A stretch of DNA of 64,000 nucleotides from a bacterium MS4. GTDB taxonomy: Bacteria > Bacillota > Clostridia > Oscillospirales > Acutalibacteraceae. The translations under genes were made by a program, and so were the position numbers. Positions 51,033 to 60,325 of the stretch are shown one piece after another. Numbering within the stretch: the stretch's first letter is position 1; each line of letters opens with the position of its first letter. The stretch lies in contig CCFG01000009.1 in assembly GCA_000752215.1 (NCBI GenBank), positions 62,001 through 126,000 of the forward strand, written 5' to 3'. The notes below the pieces were generated by a model, which searched no databases, was not told where the DNA came from, and was given only the letters and a program-made list of their open reading frames with translations.

Positions 51033-52226
51033 TTATTTGTCGTTCAGGCAGGCGATGCCGGGCAGCTCAAGGCCTTCCAGGAACTCAAGGGAAGCGCCGC
51101 CGCCGGTGGAAATATGGGTCATCTTATCGGCAAAGCCGAGCTTTTCAACCGCAGCCGCGGAATCGCCGCCGCCGATGATGGAAATCGCGCCGCTGTTTGC
51201 GACCGCCTTCGCAACCGCGACCGTGCCGGCGGCGAAGTTGTCCCATTCGGAAACGCCCATCGGTCCGTTCCACACGACTGTGCCGGAGCCCTGAATGGCC
51301 TCGGAGAACAGAGCGGAGGTTTTCGGCCCGATGTCAAGGCCCATCCAGCCTTCCGGAATCTGGTCGGAATCGACGATCTTATGCTCGGCGTCGGGTTTGT
51401 ATTCCGTGGCGACCACGTTGTCGATCGGGATCAGGAATTTAACGCCCTTTTCTTTTGCCTTCGCCATCATGTCCTTCGCGAGCTCGACCTTGTCGTTTTC
51501 GCAGATGGAAGTGCCGATGGCGTAGCCCAGCGCGTTCATAAAGGTGTAGGCCATGCCTCCGCCGATGATGAGGGTGTCGACCTTTTCCAGCAGGTTTGTG
51601 ATTACGCCGATTTTGTCGGAAACCTTCGCGCCGCCCAGAATGGCGACGAACGGACGCTTCGGGTTGCTGAGCGCGCCGCCCATAATGGTGATTTCCTTCT
51701 GGATCAGGTAGCCGCAGACCGCGGGAAGGTACGCCGCTACGCCCGCTGTGGAAGCGTGGGCCCTGTGCGCGGTGCCGAACGCGTCGTTGACGTAGATTTC
51801 CGCCAGAGAGGCGAGCTGCTTTGAAAATTCAGGATCGTTCTTTTCTTCTTCTTTATGGAAGCGGACGTTTTCGATCAGTTCCACTTCTCCGTCTTTCAAG
51901 GAGGCGGCTATGCTTTTTGCGCTGTCGCCGATGACGTCGGAAGCCATCTTTACTTCCTGGCCAAGGGCCTTGGAAAGGTATTTGGCAACAGGTGCGAGGG
52001 AGTATTTCATGTTGAATTCGCCCTTCGGGCGGCCCAGGTGGGAGCAGAGGATTACCTTTGCCTTGTGACCGATTAAATACCGAATGGTCTTCAGCGCCTC
52101 ATCAATACGCTTCGGATCGGTGATATTGCCTTCCGCATCGAACGGGACATTGAAGTCGCAGCGGACCAGCACCCGTTTTCCGGCAACATCAATGTCCTCC
52201 ACGGTTTTCTTGTCGAGATAATTCAT
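51033..52226 (-). CDS. pgk: Phosphoglycerate kinase
   Basis: 397 residues from the ATG at 52226, eight bases after AAAGGAG; a GTG at 52235 is too close to that site. [37 protein letters not shown] and the C-terminal [14 protein letters not shown] are the family motifs. It makes ATP from 1,3-bisphosphoglycerate. It is the first gene of the operon, without gapA upstream, where a tRNA-methyltransferase gene lies instead. Confidence 0.96.
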   Translation of the reverse strand: MNYLDKKTVEDIDVAGKRVLVRCDFNVPFDAEGNITDPKRIDEALKTIRYLIGHKAKVILCSHLGRPKGEFNMKYSLAPVAKYLSKALGQEVKMASDVIGDSAKSIAASLKDGEVELIENVRFHKEEEKNDPEFSKQLASLAEIYVNDAFGTAHRAHASTAGVAAYLPAVCGYLIQKEITIMGGALSNPKRPFVAILGGAKVSDKIGVITNLLEKVDTLIIGGGMAYTFMNALGYAIGTSICENDKVELAKDMMAKAKEKGVKFLIPIDNVVATEYKPDAEHKIVDSDQIPEGWMGLDIGPKTSALFSEAIQGSGTVVWNGPMGVSEWDNFAAGTVAVAKAVANSGAISIIGGGDSAAAVEKLGFADKMTHISTGGGASLEFLEGLELPGIACLNDK

Positions 52227-52277
52227 GCATAGCACTCCTTTATATTATGATAACAGAAAATACGATTTACCTCCGCT

Positions 52278-52306
52278 ATTATACAATAATCCGTCGATAA
52301 ATTCAA
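52278..52306 (-). promoter_or_regulatory. Promoter of pgk-tpiA-gpmI
   Basis: On the minus strand TTGAAT (52301-52306), 17-base spacer, TATAAT (52278-52283), about 50 bases before the pgk ATG. Confidence 0.7.
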
Positions 52307-52356
52307 GCATATTGCAGGCCGAATCGGCCGTTTCCGGAAACTTTGTTAAAAAAGTA

Positions 52357-52857
52357 TCACCATTTATATTCCCTTAATTGCCCTTTGCACAAAAGTTCCG
52401 GATACCCCCATTGCCGCAGCACCTCGTAAACGCCCACCGCCACGGAATTGGACAGGTTCAGGCTGCGCGCGTCGGCGTTGTCGATCATCGGGATGCGCAC
52501 GCAGCTGCCGGGGTTTTCATACAGCAGCTTTTCGGGCAGCCCGGCCGTTTCTTTGCCGAAAAAGAGGTAACTGTTGTCGGGGTACCGGATGTCCGAATGG
52601 ATGTGTTGGGCCTTTGTTGAAAAGAAGTAGAAATTACCCGAATTTTTACTGAAAAAATCGGAAAGGCTATTGTAACAGGTGATATCCAGCAGGTGCCAGT
52701 AATCCAGCCCGGCGCGTTTCAGCTTTCTGTCGTCAATCTGAAAGCCCATCGGCCCGACAAGATGCAGCCTTGCTCCGGTTGCGGCGCAGGTGCGGGCAAC
52801 GTTGCCGGTGTTTTGCGGGATTTCCGGCTCGACCATAACAATGTTCAGTGTTGGCAT
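52357..52857 (-). CDS. trmL: tRNA (cytidine/uridine-34-2'-O)-methyltransferase
   Basis: 166 residues, SPOUT knot fold. EPEIPQNTGNVARTCAATG, LFFGKETAGLPE and IPMIDNADARSLNLSNSVAVGVYE (key RSLNLSNSVAV) are the three SAM-binding knot motifs. TrmL methylates the wobble base of tRNA-Leu. It could share a transcript with pgk, which lies 120 bases downstream behind its own promoter. Confidence 0.92.
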   Translation of the reverse strand: MPTLNIVMVEPEIPQNTGNVARTCAATGARLHLVGPMGFQIDDRKLKRAGLDYWHLLDITCYNSLSDFFSKNSGNFYFFSTKAQHIHSDIRYPDNSYLFFGKETAGLPEKLLYENPGSCVRIPMIDNADARSLNLSNSVAVGVYEVLRQWGYPELLCKGQLREYKW

Positions 52858-52972
52858 GGGAGACTCCTTTATTCAAAAAATTTGGCATTAATTTTCAAAT
52901 ATAAACGGAAAGAAAGAGGGGATGATATTGAAAGGCCCAGGTTCTATATTTTCAGTCGGGAGGTTTTACGTT

Positions 52973-53155
52973 ATGTACAAAGAGACGATGGGATTTGTAA
53001 GGGGCGTCGGCACCGGTATGGTCGCCGGCATCGCAGTTGCCTCTATGGGCAGCAAAATGATGAAAAACAACCGTAAGCTCAGACGCAACGCCAATAAAGC
53101 CATGCACGCGGTAAACGGCATGTTTGACGACGTACAGGGCATGTTTAAACAGTAA
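52973..53155 (+). CDS. Small hypothetical protein, Gly-rich helix and basic tail
   Basis: 60 residues from ATG 52973, preceded by CGGGAGG; a longer in-frame start at 52922 lacks a better site. GFVRGVGTGMVAGIAVASMGS (8-28) is a glycine-rich hydrophobic helix, then a basic NNRKLRRNANKAMH stretch and an amphipathic end. It resembles YtxH-like small membrane-associated proteins of Firmicutes but lies below confident recognition. It faces the pil operon across a hairpin. Confidence 0.65.
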   Translation: MYKETMGFVRGVGTGMVAGIAVASMGSKMMKNNRKLRRNANKAMHAVNGMFDDVQGMFKQ

Positions 53156-53194
53156 ACGGCGGTATTTTTACAAAACAGCAAATTTCCAAAGACA

Positions 53195-53222
53195 TCGGCG
53201 GGGAATACCCCGCCGACAGTTG
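53195..53222. terminator. Probable intrinsic terminator between convergent genes
   Basis: TCGGCGGGG pairs perfectly with CCCCGCCGA around AATA. The downstream T tracts are poor on both strands, so strength is uncertain. Confidence 0.6.
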
Positions 53223-53233
53223 TTTGACCGGCT

Positions 53234-54478
53234 TTATCCGCCGGAGATGACGCTGTACATACTGAACATGGGAATAACGATGGAAATCACCACGGTGCCG
53301 ACAATGACGGCGATAATGATCGTCATCGCCGGTTCCAGAGCGCTGGTCAGCCGTTTGGTGGCTTCGTCCGTCTCCTCTTCGTACATGGACGCCATCTTGT
53401 CCAGCGTTTCAAAAAGCATCCCGGATTCCTCGCCTACCTTGATCATGGAGACGAGAAGCGCGTCGAAAATCGGGAATTTCGCCATGGAGGCGTTGATGGC
53501 GGAGCCGAATTTTACCTCGGAAATGATCTGTGTCAGCTGCTCTTTCATAAAGCGGTTCGGAATCACGTCGCGCGAAATTTCAAGCGACTTTACGATATCC
53601 ACCCCGGATTCCACCAGGGAAGACATGATGCGGCACAGCCGTGCGATATACGACTGGCGCAGCAGTGGCCCGACCGCCGGAATCCGCAGGATCAGCCTGT
53701 CCACCGCGGTGGAAAACGGAGCGGATTTCTTTTTCAATATCATAAAGGAAAATACGAGGACAAAGACTACCAGCAGGATCAGATACCATCTCGTCATCAT
53801 AAACGAGGAAAAGGACATGACGAATCTCGTAATGGCCGGCAGGTCGGTATTGAATTCCTGAAAGATATTCGCGAAATTCGGAAGCACGAACACGTTCATC
53901 ACGATCATCAGCAGCAGGGTGAGGCACAGAAGGAAAATCGGGTATCCGGTTGCGCCCTTCAGCTTGGCGGTCAGTACGATTTCCTTGTCCAGAATTTTTG
54001 CGCAGCGTTCAAACGCGGTGTCCAGCCGCCCGTCCGTTTCGCCGGACTGGATGATGTTGGTGATGATTTTCGGAAAAGCCCTGAATTTCGACATGGCCTC
54101 GGAAATCGGGATGCCGGTGTACAGGTCCCGGTTCATTTCCTCCAGAATCCGTTTGACCTTTTTATCCTTTTCCCCGCTGATCAGCACCTCCATGGCCATG
54201 GAAAGGGACACGCCGGCCTTCATCATAATCCCCATCTGGTTCATGATGGTGAGAAGCTTTTTCTTTTTGATTTTCGCCTTATGAATGTCGGAGCCGGTGA
54301 TTTCCATCTCCCAGATAGAGGTGGGCTCCGCTTCCGTTTTGCCCTCGCCGCCCGTCAGGGAAAGCGCGGTCAGGCCTTCGCTCTGCAGCCGGGCAATCGC
54401 GTCGGCCTTGCTGTCGGCGTTGAGAAAGCCACGGGATTTTTTATTTCTATGGTCAACCGCCGTATATTGATACCGCAA
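53234..54478 (-). CDS. pilC: Type IV pilus inner-membrane platform protein PilC
   Basis: 414 residues, GspF/PilC family. Start MRYQYTAVDHRNKKSRGFL, two homologous F domains with membrane helices near 175-195, 225-245 and 385-410, and QIISEVKFGSAINASMAKFP-type repeats. It forms the membrane base on which PilB and PilT act. It is the most distal gene of the minus-strand pil operon, 17 bases after pilT. Confidence 0.92.
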   Translation of the reverse strand: MRYQYTAVDHRNKKSRGFLNADSKADAIARLQSEGLTALSLTGGEGKTEAEPTSIWEMEITGSDIHKAKIKKKKLLTIMNQMGIMMKAGVSLSMAMEVLISGEKDKKVKRILEEMNRDLYTGIPISEAMSKFRAFPKIITNIIQSGETDGRLDTAFERCAKILDKEIVLTAKLKGATGYPIFLLCLTLLLMIVMNVFVLPNFANIFQEFNTDLPAITRFVMSFSSFMMTRWYLILLVVFVLVFSFMILKKKSAPFSTAVDRLILRIPAVGPLLRQSYIARLCRIMSSLVESGVDIVKSLEISRDVIPNRFMKEQLTQIISEVKFGSAINASMAKFPIFDALLVSMIKVGEESGMLFETLDKMASMYEEETDEATKRLTSALEPAMTIIIAVIVGTVVISIVIPMFSMYSVISGG

Positions 54479-54495
54479 TAAAATCCCCTCTTATG

Positions 54496-55539
54496 TCATG
54501 AATTTCGCGTGGCGGCATCAAAGCCGAATTCCCCGGCGGTGCCGCTCGTGATGATTCCCCGCCGCAGCAGGTCGTCGACGCTGCGTTCCAGCGTAATCAT
54601 TCCCTGGCTGATCCCGGTCTGGATGGACTGGGAGATGTTGGCCGTTCTGCCCTCGCGGATCAGGTTGCTGATCGCGGAGTTGATAAACATCATTTCAAAG
54701 GCGCCGACGCGGCCCCTGCCGTCGGCGGTGGGCAGCAGGCGCTGGGAAATGACGCTTTTCAGCACCAGGGAAAGCTGCGTGCGGATTTGCTGCTGCTGCT
54801 GGGGAGGAAACACGTCGATCAGACGGTCGATGGTCTTGGCGGCCCCGATCGTATGCAGCGTGGAGAGCACCAGATGTCCGGTTTCCGCCGCGGTCACGGC
54901 AATCGAGATCGATTCCAGGTCGCGCATCTCACCGACCAGAATGATGTCCGGGTCCTCGCGCAGGGCGGCTTTCAGCGCCCGCGCGTACGAGACGCTGTCC
55001 GCCCCGATTTCCCTCTGGTTGATAATGCTGTTTTTCGGAGTATGCATATATTCGATCGGGTCCTCGATCGTAATGATATGGCAGTGCCGGTTTTTGTTGA
55101 ATTCGTTGATGATGGCCGCCAGCGTGGTCGATTTTCCGCTTCCGGTCGGGCCGGTCACGAGAACAAGGCCGTCCTGCAGCTCCAGAATCCGGCTGATGGA
55201 GGCCGGAAGGCGCAGCTCGGAAATCTCCGGCGTCGCGGCGTTGATAATGCGCATGACCAGCGTTTCGCCGCGAATCTGATGAAACGCGTTGATACGGAAC
55301 CGCCCGCACCCGCCGATTTCCGCGGAAGCGTCCATATCTCCGGTTTTCAGGAATTCTTCGTATTTTTCGTGGGAAAGGCACTGGCGGATCATGCCGTCCA
55401 CCTCTTCCGGCGTCAGCGAGGGAACGTCGAGAAAATGCATTCTGCCGTTGATGCGGTAAGCGGGACGGTTATTGGCGGACAGGTGAATGTCCGAGGCGTG
55501 TTTTGCAACGCCGTCCGAAACGATTTGTAAAAAATCCAT
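54496..55539 (-). CDS. pilT: Twitching motility ATPase PilT
   Basis: 347 residues from the ATG at 55539; a GTG at 55554 overlaps the pilB stop. ASDIHLSANNRPAYRINGRM, Walker A VTGPTGSGKSTT, Asp box ITIEDPIEYMH, Walker B ILVGEMRDLESI and the AIRE-like GRVGAFEMMFINSAI are present. PilT drives pilus retraction, so these pili can probably twitch. It follows pilB with overlapping start. Confidence 0.93.
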   Translation of the reverse strand: MDFLQIVSDGVAKHASDIHLSANNRPAYRINGRMHFLDVPSLTPEEVDGMIRQCLSHEKYEEFLKTGDMDASAEIGGCGRFRINAFHQIRGETLVMRIINAATPEISELRLPASISRILELQDGLVLVTGPTGSGKSTTLAAIINEFNKNRHCHIITIEDPIEYMHTPKNSIINQREIGADSVSYARALKAALREDPDIILVGEMRDLESISIAVTAAETGHLVLSTLHTIGAAKTIDRLIDVFPPQQQQQIRTQLSLVLKSVISQRLLPTADGRGRVGAFEMMFINSAISNLIREGRTANISQSIQTGISQGMITLERSVDDLLRRGIITSGTAGEFGFDAATRNS

Positions 55540-55550
55540 ACTAGCAAGCC

Positions 55551-57227
55551 TCACATTTGCAGGGAGTAAACTTCCAGCATTTCCTGTACGGAGGTTTTTC
55601 CCTCTATTACGATTCTCCTGATATTTTCGTCGAGAGTGATCATGCCCTCATGAACGGCGGTTTCCCGGATCTGGTCCGTGCTTTTCCCGTTGTTGATGCA
55701 GGCTTTGATTCCGGTGGAAACCGGCATGATCTCATGAATGGCGGTTCTGCCCCGGTAACCCTTGCCGCTGCAGAAGCTGCAGCCCTTTGCTCGGTACAGC
55801 TTCTGCCGGGTGTCTTTGGGCAGCCCCAAAAGCTCCAGCTCGTTTTCCTCCGCAAGATATTCCTCTTTGCAGTGGGGGCAGAGGGTGCGCACCAGCCGCT
55901 GCGCGATGACGCCCAGTACGGAGGACGACACCATGTAAGGCTCCACGCCCATGTCGATCAGGCGGATAATGGAACTGGGGGCGTCGTAGGTGTGCAGCGT
56001 GGAGAGAACCAGATGCCCGGTGATGGCGACGCTGCTGGCGATTTCCGCGGTCTCCGTGTCGCGGATTTCGCCGATCATGACGACGTCGGGGTCCTGGCGC
56101 AGAATCGAGCGCAGCACGGCGGAAAAGGTCAGGCCCGCCTTTGCGTTGATATCCACCTGCGTGATGTTCGGGATAATCATTTCCACGGGATTTTCGACGG
56201 TAACAATGTTGATATCCTCGCGCATGATTTCTTTCAGCGCGGTGTAAAGGGTGGTGGATTTCCCGCTTCCGGTCGGGCCGGTCAGCAGGAGGATGCCGTG
56301 ATTGTTTTTCAGCAGGGAGTTGAATTTTTCAAGATTCTCCGGCAGAAAGCCGATTTCCTCCTTCACAAGGGAGAAGCTGAGCGCGGTCGTGATACGGATG
56401 ACCACTTTTTCGCCGAATACACAGGGCAGGACGGAAATTCTCATGTCAATATCCTTGCCGCCGATCCGGTAATTGATACGGCCGTCCTGCGGGATGCGTT
56501 TTTCGGCAATGTTCATGCCGCCGATAAACTTGATGCGGGAAACCACCGAGGGAATCAGCTCGGCGCTGGTTTCCATATAAAGGCTGAGCCGCCCGTCCAC
56601 CCGGAAGCGGATGCGCATGGATTTCTCCTCCGGCTCGATGTGGATATCGCTCGCCTTGAGCAGGACGGCCTGCTCGATCATATTGTTGACAAAGCGGATA
56701 ATGGGCTGGTCCGTTCCGGTCTGGCCCTCAAGCTGGTCCAGCGGGATATCCGGCTGAGCGGTGGAAAGCTCCCGCGCGGCGGCGAACGCTTTCTGGGTGG
56801 TATACAGCTCGCGGATTTTCGTTTCCAGCTTCTCGCGCTCCGCAATGACGGGATTCACCTTTAATTTGGTATAGATCCCGATATCGTTGATCCCGTTGTA
56901 ATCCAGCGGGTCCGCGACCGCCACGGTCAGAATGCTGCCCGAACGGCTGATGGGGACGATCAGATTGGAGCGCGCCAGCTCCTCCGGTACCAGCGACGAA
57001 AGGGAAGGGTCCACGCTGACGGAGGAAAGGTCCAGGTAGGGAATGGAGAGCTGCTGTTCCAGCGAACGGATGATCTGCATTTCCGTCAGAAAGCGGTTGT
57101 CGATCAGAATCCTTCCCAGACGCACATTGGTGCCCTTTTGCCGCTCCAAAGCCTGCTGGAGCTGTTCCTCGGTGAGCACCCCGGAATTGATCAAAATCTG
57201 TCCAAGCTTCAAATTCGTAATTTTCAT
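55551..57227 (-). CDS. pilB: Type IV pilus extension ATPase PilB
   Basis: 558 residues from the ATG at 57227, preceded by AAAGGAGCC; in-frame upstream codons lie in the peptidase gene. Two N-terminal MshEN-like domains (LGQILINSGVLTEEQLQQAL, LGRILIDNRFLTE), Walker A TGPTGSGKSTT, Walker B VMIGEIRDTETAEIA and the zinc tetracysteine CPHC...CSFC near 450-490 are intact. It powers pilin polymerisation. Repeated MshEN motifs in some PilB proteins bind cyclic di-GMP, which may hold here (inference). Confidence 0.93.
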   Translation of the reverse strand: MKITNLKLGQILINSGVLTEEQLQQALERQKGTNVRLGRILIDNRFLTEMQIIRSLEQQLSIPYLDLSSVSVDPSLSSLVPEELARSNLIVPISRSGSILTVAVADPLDYNGINDIGIYTKLKVNPVIAEREKLETKIRELYTTQKAFAAARELSTAQPDIPLDQLEGQTGTDQPIIRFVNNMIEQAVLLKASDIHIEPEEKSMRIRFRVDGRLSLYMETSAELIPSVVSRIKFIGGMNIAEKRIPQDGRINYRIGGKDIDMRISVLPCVFGEKVVIRITTALSFSLVKEEIGFLPENLEKFNSLLKNNHGILLLTGPTGSGKSTTLYTALKEIMREDINIVTVENPVEMIIPNITQVDINAKAGLTFSAVLRSILRQDPDVVMIGEIRDTETAEIASSVAITGHLVLSTLHTYDAPSSIIRLIDMGVEPYMVSSSVLGVIAQRLVRTLCPHCKEEYLAEENELELLGLPKDTRQKLYRAKGCSFCSGKGYRGRTAIHEIMPVSTGIKACINNGKSTDQIRETAVHEGMITLDENIRRIVIEGKTSVQEMLEVYSLQM

Positions 57228-57238
57228 GATAGGCTCCT

Positions 57239-58015
57239 TTACATATTCAGCAAAGACATATACCAGACGGCGAAGGACTCGATCTGGCGGTGAAACGCCA
57301 TAAACAAAAGCAGGCTGATGCACAGATACGGCCCGAGCGGAAGATAGAGGTTCCGTATCGGCCGCCTGCGCAGCAGCAGAGAAACAATGTAGAAAAACGC
57401 AAGGAAAACGGTCATCAAAAATACGAGGAAAAAAGAAGGGAACCCCGTCAGTATTCCCGCTGCGGCGAAAAGCTTGACGTCGCCGAAGCCCATCGCCTCT
57501 TTTCTGTAGGCGATTCTCCCTACGACGGCAAACAGAAGCATCAGGATCAGCCCGGCGGCCGCTCCGTAAAGGGGGGAAAGCCAGCCCGTGTGGAACAGGC
57601 GGGTCCCGCTCAGAAGATCGTAGCCGGATACGGCGGTAAAGATCACAAACAGCACCAGCGTAAACTGATCGGGAATAATGAAATATTTACTGTCCGCCGC
57701 CGCAATCATCGGCAGGACGACCGCCGCGGCGCAGAAGGCGAAAAAGAAAAGGAGATCGCCTTTATATTGTAAATAAATCAGGATGAACGACAGGGAAAGG
57801 GCGACCGTCATCCAGATGCCGTGCGGCTTGAAAAAGAGCCTTTTGCGGGAAAGGTCCTCTCCCGGCTGCTCGTCGTAGTCGCAGAACCATCTCGCGGGCA
57901 GCGCGTTGAACAGCCCTACGCTGAGGTTTGCCAGCACGGCCGCGGCAGGGATGCAGAACAGACACACAACGGCGTCGTAAACGAGCCCGGCTTCCGCTGA
58001 ATTCAGTGAGATCAT
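57239..58015 (-). CDS. pilD: Prepilin peptidase (PilD-like)
   Basis: 258 residues with about seven membrane segments. Aspartyl protease motifs are AAADSKYFIIPD (first Asp) and GFGDVKLFAAAG (GxGD). The N-terminal cytoplasmic loop that in PilD bears two CxxC pairs and the methylase site is reduced to ALPARWFCDYDEQPGED with one Cys, so N-methylation of pilins may be absent or done otherwise. It cleaves class III signal peptides of the pilins at 60326 and 62582-63540. Confidence 0.88.
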   Translation of the reverse strand: MISLNSAEAGLVYDAVVCLFCIPAAAVLANLSVGLFNALPARWFCDYDEQPGEDLSRKRLFFKPHGIWMTVALSLSFILIYLQYKGDLLFFFAFCAAAVVLPMIAAADSKYFIIPDQFTLVLFVIFTAVSGYDLLSGTRLFHTGWLSPLYGAAAGLILMLLFAVVGRIAYRKEAMGFGDVKLFAAAGILTGFPSFFLVFLMTVFLAFFYIVSLLLRRRPIRNLYLPLGPYLCISLLLFMAFHRQIESFAVWYMSLLNM

Positions 58016-58578
58016 TGCTTGGCGCCCCCGGAAAAATAATACAGGGTCATGGTGAGCACCGCGTCCACTTTTCCGGTAGTGTCCGGCCCCGCGTATTTGA
58101 CGCGATTGACGAAATAAACCCCTTTGGACTCGTTTTCAAAATAACCGACCAGTGCGGGCAGCTGCGTCTGGGTGCACAGGACGTTCAATTCAACGGACGC
58201 CGTGTAAAGCTGTTGTCCGCTTGCGGCTGTTTTGCCCTTTTCGGCCTGTTCCGGGCCGACGTCGATGGTTTTCAGCGTGACTCCGGAGGAGCCGGCGATT
58301 TTTCCGATATCCTCGGCAACATTTTTTCCCGTTACCGCCGTATCGGCTTTCTCTTCATTCAGCTGCGTTTTCAGGCCGTCTATTTTCTGCTGCAGATCGC
58401 TGAACCGGGCCGACTGTAGCTCATAGGTTTGCAGCTGTTCCAGATTGCCGAGGTGCTCTCCGTTCAGATCGGAAACCTTCTGGTTCAGAGGGAGAAAGAT
58501 ATAGTTTACATAAAGCAGAAGCACCAGGGAAAAACCGAACAGGTAAAGCAGGACGCCGGATACTTTTATGCTTTTCAT
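58012..58578 (-). CDS. pilO: PilO-like pilus assembly protein
   Basis: 188 residues: one membrane helix at about 8-28, a coiled coil at about 30-80 (LNGEHLGNLEQLQTYELQSARFSDLQQK in pieces) and a ferredoxin-like domain after 90. This is the PilO pattern, and the gene follows pilM-N as expected. It overlaps pilMN and the peptidase gene by four bases each. It would align the inner-membrane platform. Confidence 0.8.
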   Translation of the reverse strand: MKSIKVSGVLLYLFGFSLVLLLYVNYIFLPLNQKVSDLNGEHLGNLEQLQTYELQSARFSDLQQKIDGLKTQLNEEKADTAVTGKNVAEDIGKIAGSSGVTLKTIDVGPEQAEKGKTAASGQQLYTASVELNVLCTQTQLPALVGYFENESKGVYFVNRVKYAGPDTTGKVDAVLTMTLYYFSGGAKQ

Positions 58579-60182
58579 TGCTGTCCACCGTCCTTACTGC
58601 CCGATGTTACGGGAGTGAAGTCCTTTACGCTGAGGGAAACGCTGCAGGTGCACAGGCCGTCGGAGCCGACTTCGGCCCGGAACGGAACGGCAATTGCAAA
58701 ATAGCCGCCGGACTCCACCTGACGCTTGACGGTCAGATAGTCGCCGTAATTTGCGGTCGTAAAGGTAAGGGAGATGGTGCCGGTCATATTGTCCAGCTCA
58801 CAGCTGTCCACCGATTTTGCTTTTGAGGTGATCTGGCTGATCAGACGGTCCGTGATTTCTTTCGCGTTGCTTTTGTCGGAAGGAAGCAGCTTCTGGTCGC
58901 TTTTCAGTTTGGAAAGCTGCTGCTCCAGTTCGCTCTGTTCCTGTAAAAGGGCTTTTACCGGCAAATATTTCAGGTCGCTCAGGGAGAGCTTGTCCTGCGC
59001 CTGCTGTTTCAGCGCGGACAGGTAAATAATCGGTTCCAGCGCCATGATCCCGACGGCGAGCAGCGTGATGACGGCAAGCACGGCCACGTTTGCCGCGCGC
59101 GTGCCCGATATGGATTTTACCAGAAGCAGGAAATCGATATCTTCGGCCTTTTTGGCGGCCAGAATCCCCGCGGCGGTGAAGAAGGCGGCGGGCTGGAACC
59201 CGGCCCTTTTTGCAGCTGCGTTGACGGCGGGCAGGGGAACGGAAAGGGAAGCGATATTTTCAATCGGAATATCCAGTTCCAATCTTGCGCAGAACTCGTC
59301 AAATTTGGGTACAATAGAAAGCCCCCCGCACAGAATCAGCCGGTTCAGTTCCAGACGCTCGCTGGAAAGAACCATGCGGATATTGCGGACGGCCTCGCTG
59401 ACGCTGGCGTCCAGCAGATCGGAAATCTGCCGCGCCGCGGCTTCGTCGTTTTCTACAGTAAATCCGTAGGTGGTCACGTTTCTGACCGCGTCGGCAAAGG
59501 ACACCGAGCGGTTTCGCATGATGATTTCGACAATGTCGTCGAAAACCGTTTCAAAGGTTCTCTGAAAAACGGGCATCCCGTTCTGAAAGAGAACAAGGCG
59601 TGTTTTTGCGTAGTCAAAATCGAGCAGGGCGATCGTCTGATCCCGTTCAGCCGGAATCGATTTGCCCGCGTGTAATAATCCGCTGATGGGCGGAACGATC
59701 TTCATGACGTGAAGGCCGTATTTGGAAAAGGCTTTCCGAATGTCCCCGAGCAGCCTGGTTTTTACCGCGAAAAGGGAGCTGGTCAGCTTGCCGGTGAGCG
59801 GATTCACACGGTTGTACTCGTAGTTCTGGATCATATAGCTGTCCACGCCGTCCTGAAGTACGGTTTCGGCTTCCAGCCCGGCCAGGGAAAGCAGGTCCTT
59901 CTTTTTACACGGAAGGTGCTGGTACTCTTTGCTGACGATAGAATCGTCTTCCAGACAGAAAACAATTTTGTTGGTTCCCATGTTTGCGGAGTTCGCGCAC
60001 TCCCGCACATATTTCGCGAAAGCGGAAAGATCGTCGCCTGTTTTGCCGTCGCGCATGCTTTCGGGCAGCTCAAAACACTGCGGCAGCCCGAAAACCGGTT
60101 TTCTCGTATATTTTACCCACGTCAGGTAAAGCGCCCTGCGGGTCGTTTGCAGCAGAATCACGTTCAAAGCGGCTGACACCAC
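58575..60182 (-). CDS. pilM: PilM-PilN fusion protein
   Basis: 535 residues. Residues 1-360 have the actin-like PilM fold: KIVFCLEDD, LLDFDYAKTRLVLF (phosphate-binding strand) and RLILCGGLSIVPKFDEF. A membrane helix at about 370-393 is followed by a coiled coil and a small domain like PilN (SELEQQLSKLKSDQKLL ... YGDYLTVKRQVESGGYF). In most pili these are separate proteins linked by the PilN N-terminal peptide binding PilM, so the fusion is structurally sensible. It overlaps pilO by four bases. Confidence 0.85.
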   Translation of the reverse strand: MVSAALNVILLQTTRRALYLTWVKYTRKPVFGLPQCFELPESMRDGKTGDDLSAFAKYVRECANSANMGTNKIVFCLEDDSIVSKEYQHLPCKKKDLLSLAGLEAETVLQDGVDSYMIQNYEYNRVNPLTGKLTSSLFAVKTRLLGDIRKAFSKYGLHVMKIVPPISGLLHAGKSIPAERDQTIALLDFDYAKTRLVLFQNGMPVFQRTFETVFDDIVEIIMRNRSVSFADAVRNVTTYGFTVENDEAAARQISDLLDASVSEAVRNIRMVLSSERLELNRLILCGGLSIVPKFDEFCARLELDIPIENIASLSVPLPAVNAAAKRAGFQPAAFFTAAGILAAKKAEDIDFLLLVKSISGTRAANVAVLAVITLLAVGIMALEPIIYLSALKQQAQDKLSLSDLKYLPVKALLQEQSELEQQLSKLKSDQKLLPSDKSNAKEITDRLISQITSKAKSVDSCELDNMTGTISLTFTTANYGDYLTVKRQVESGGYFAIAVPFRAEVGSDGLCTCSVSLSVKDFTPVTSGSKDGGQQ

Positions 60183-60263
60183 ACTTTACTATTTCAATTT
60201 CCGATACGTTTCTATTATACAATATCCTATTATTTGCGGCAATCGGTTTTTCATGTGTACAGA

Positions 60264-60289
60264 ACAAGCCCCGGTTTCCCGGGGCTTGT
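60264..60289 (-). terminator. Strong hairpin between major pilin and pilM genes
   Basis: ACAAGCCCCGG pairs perfectly with CCGGGGCTTGT around TTTC, 37 bases beyond the pilin stop. No T run follows, so it is probably a partial terminator or mRNA-stability element that lets the pilin be made in excess over the assembly genes. Confidence 0.6.
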
Positions 60290-60325
60290 AAGAGTAAAAG
60301 TCAACAAATAGTTTACCTTATTTAC

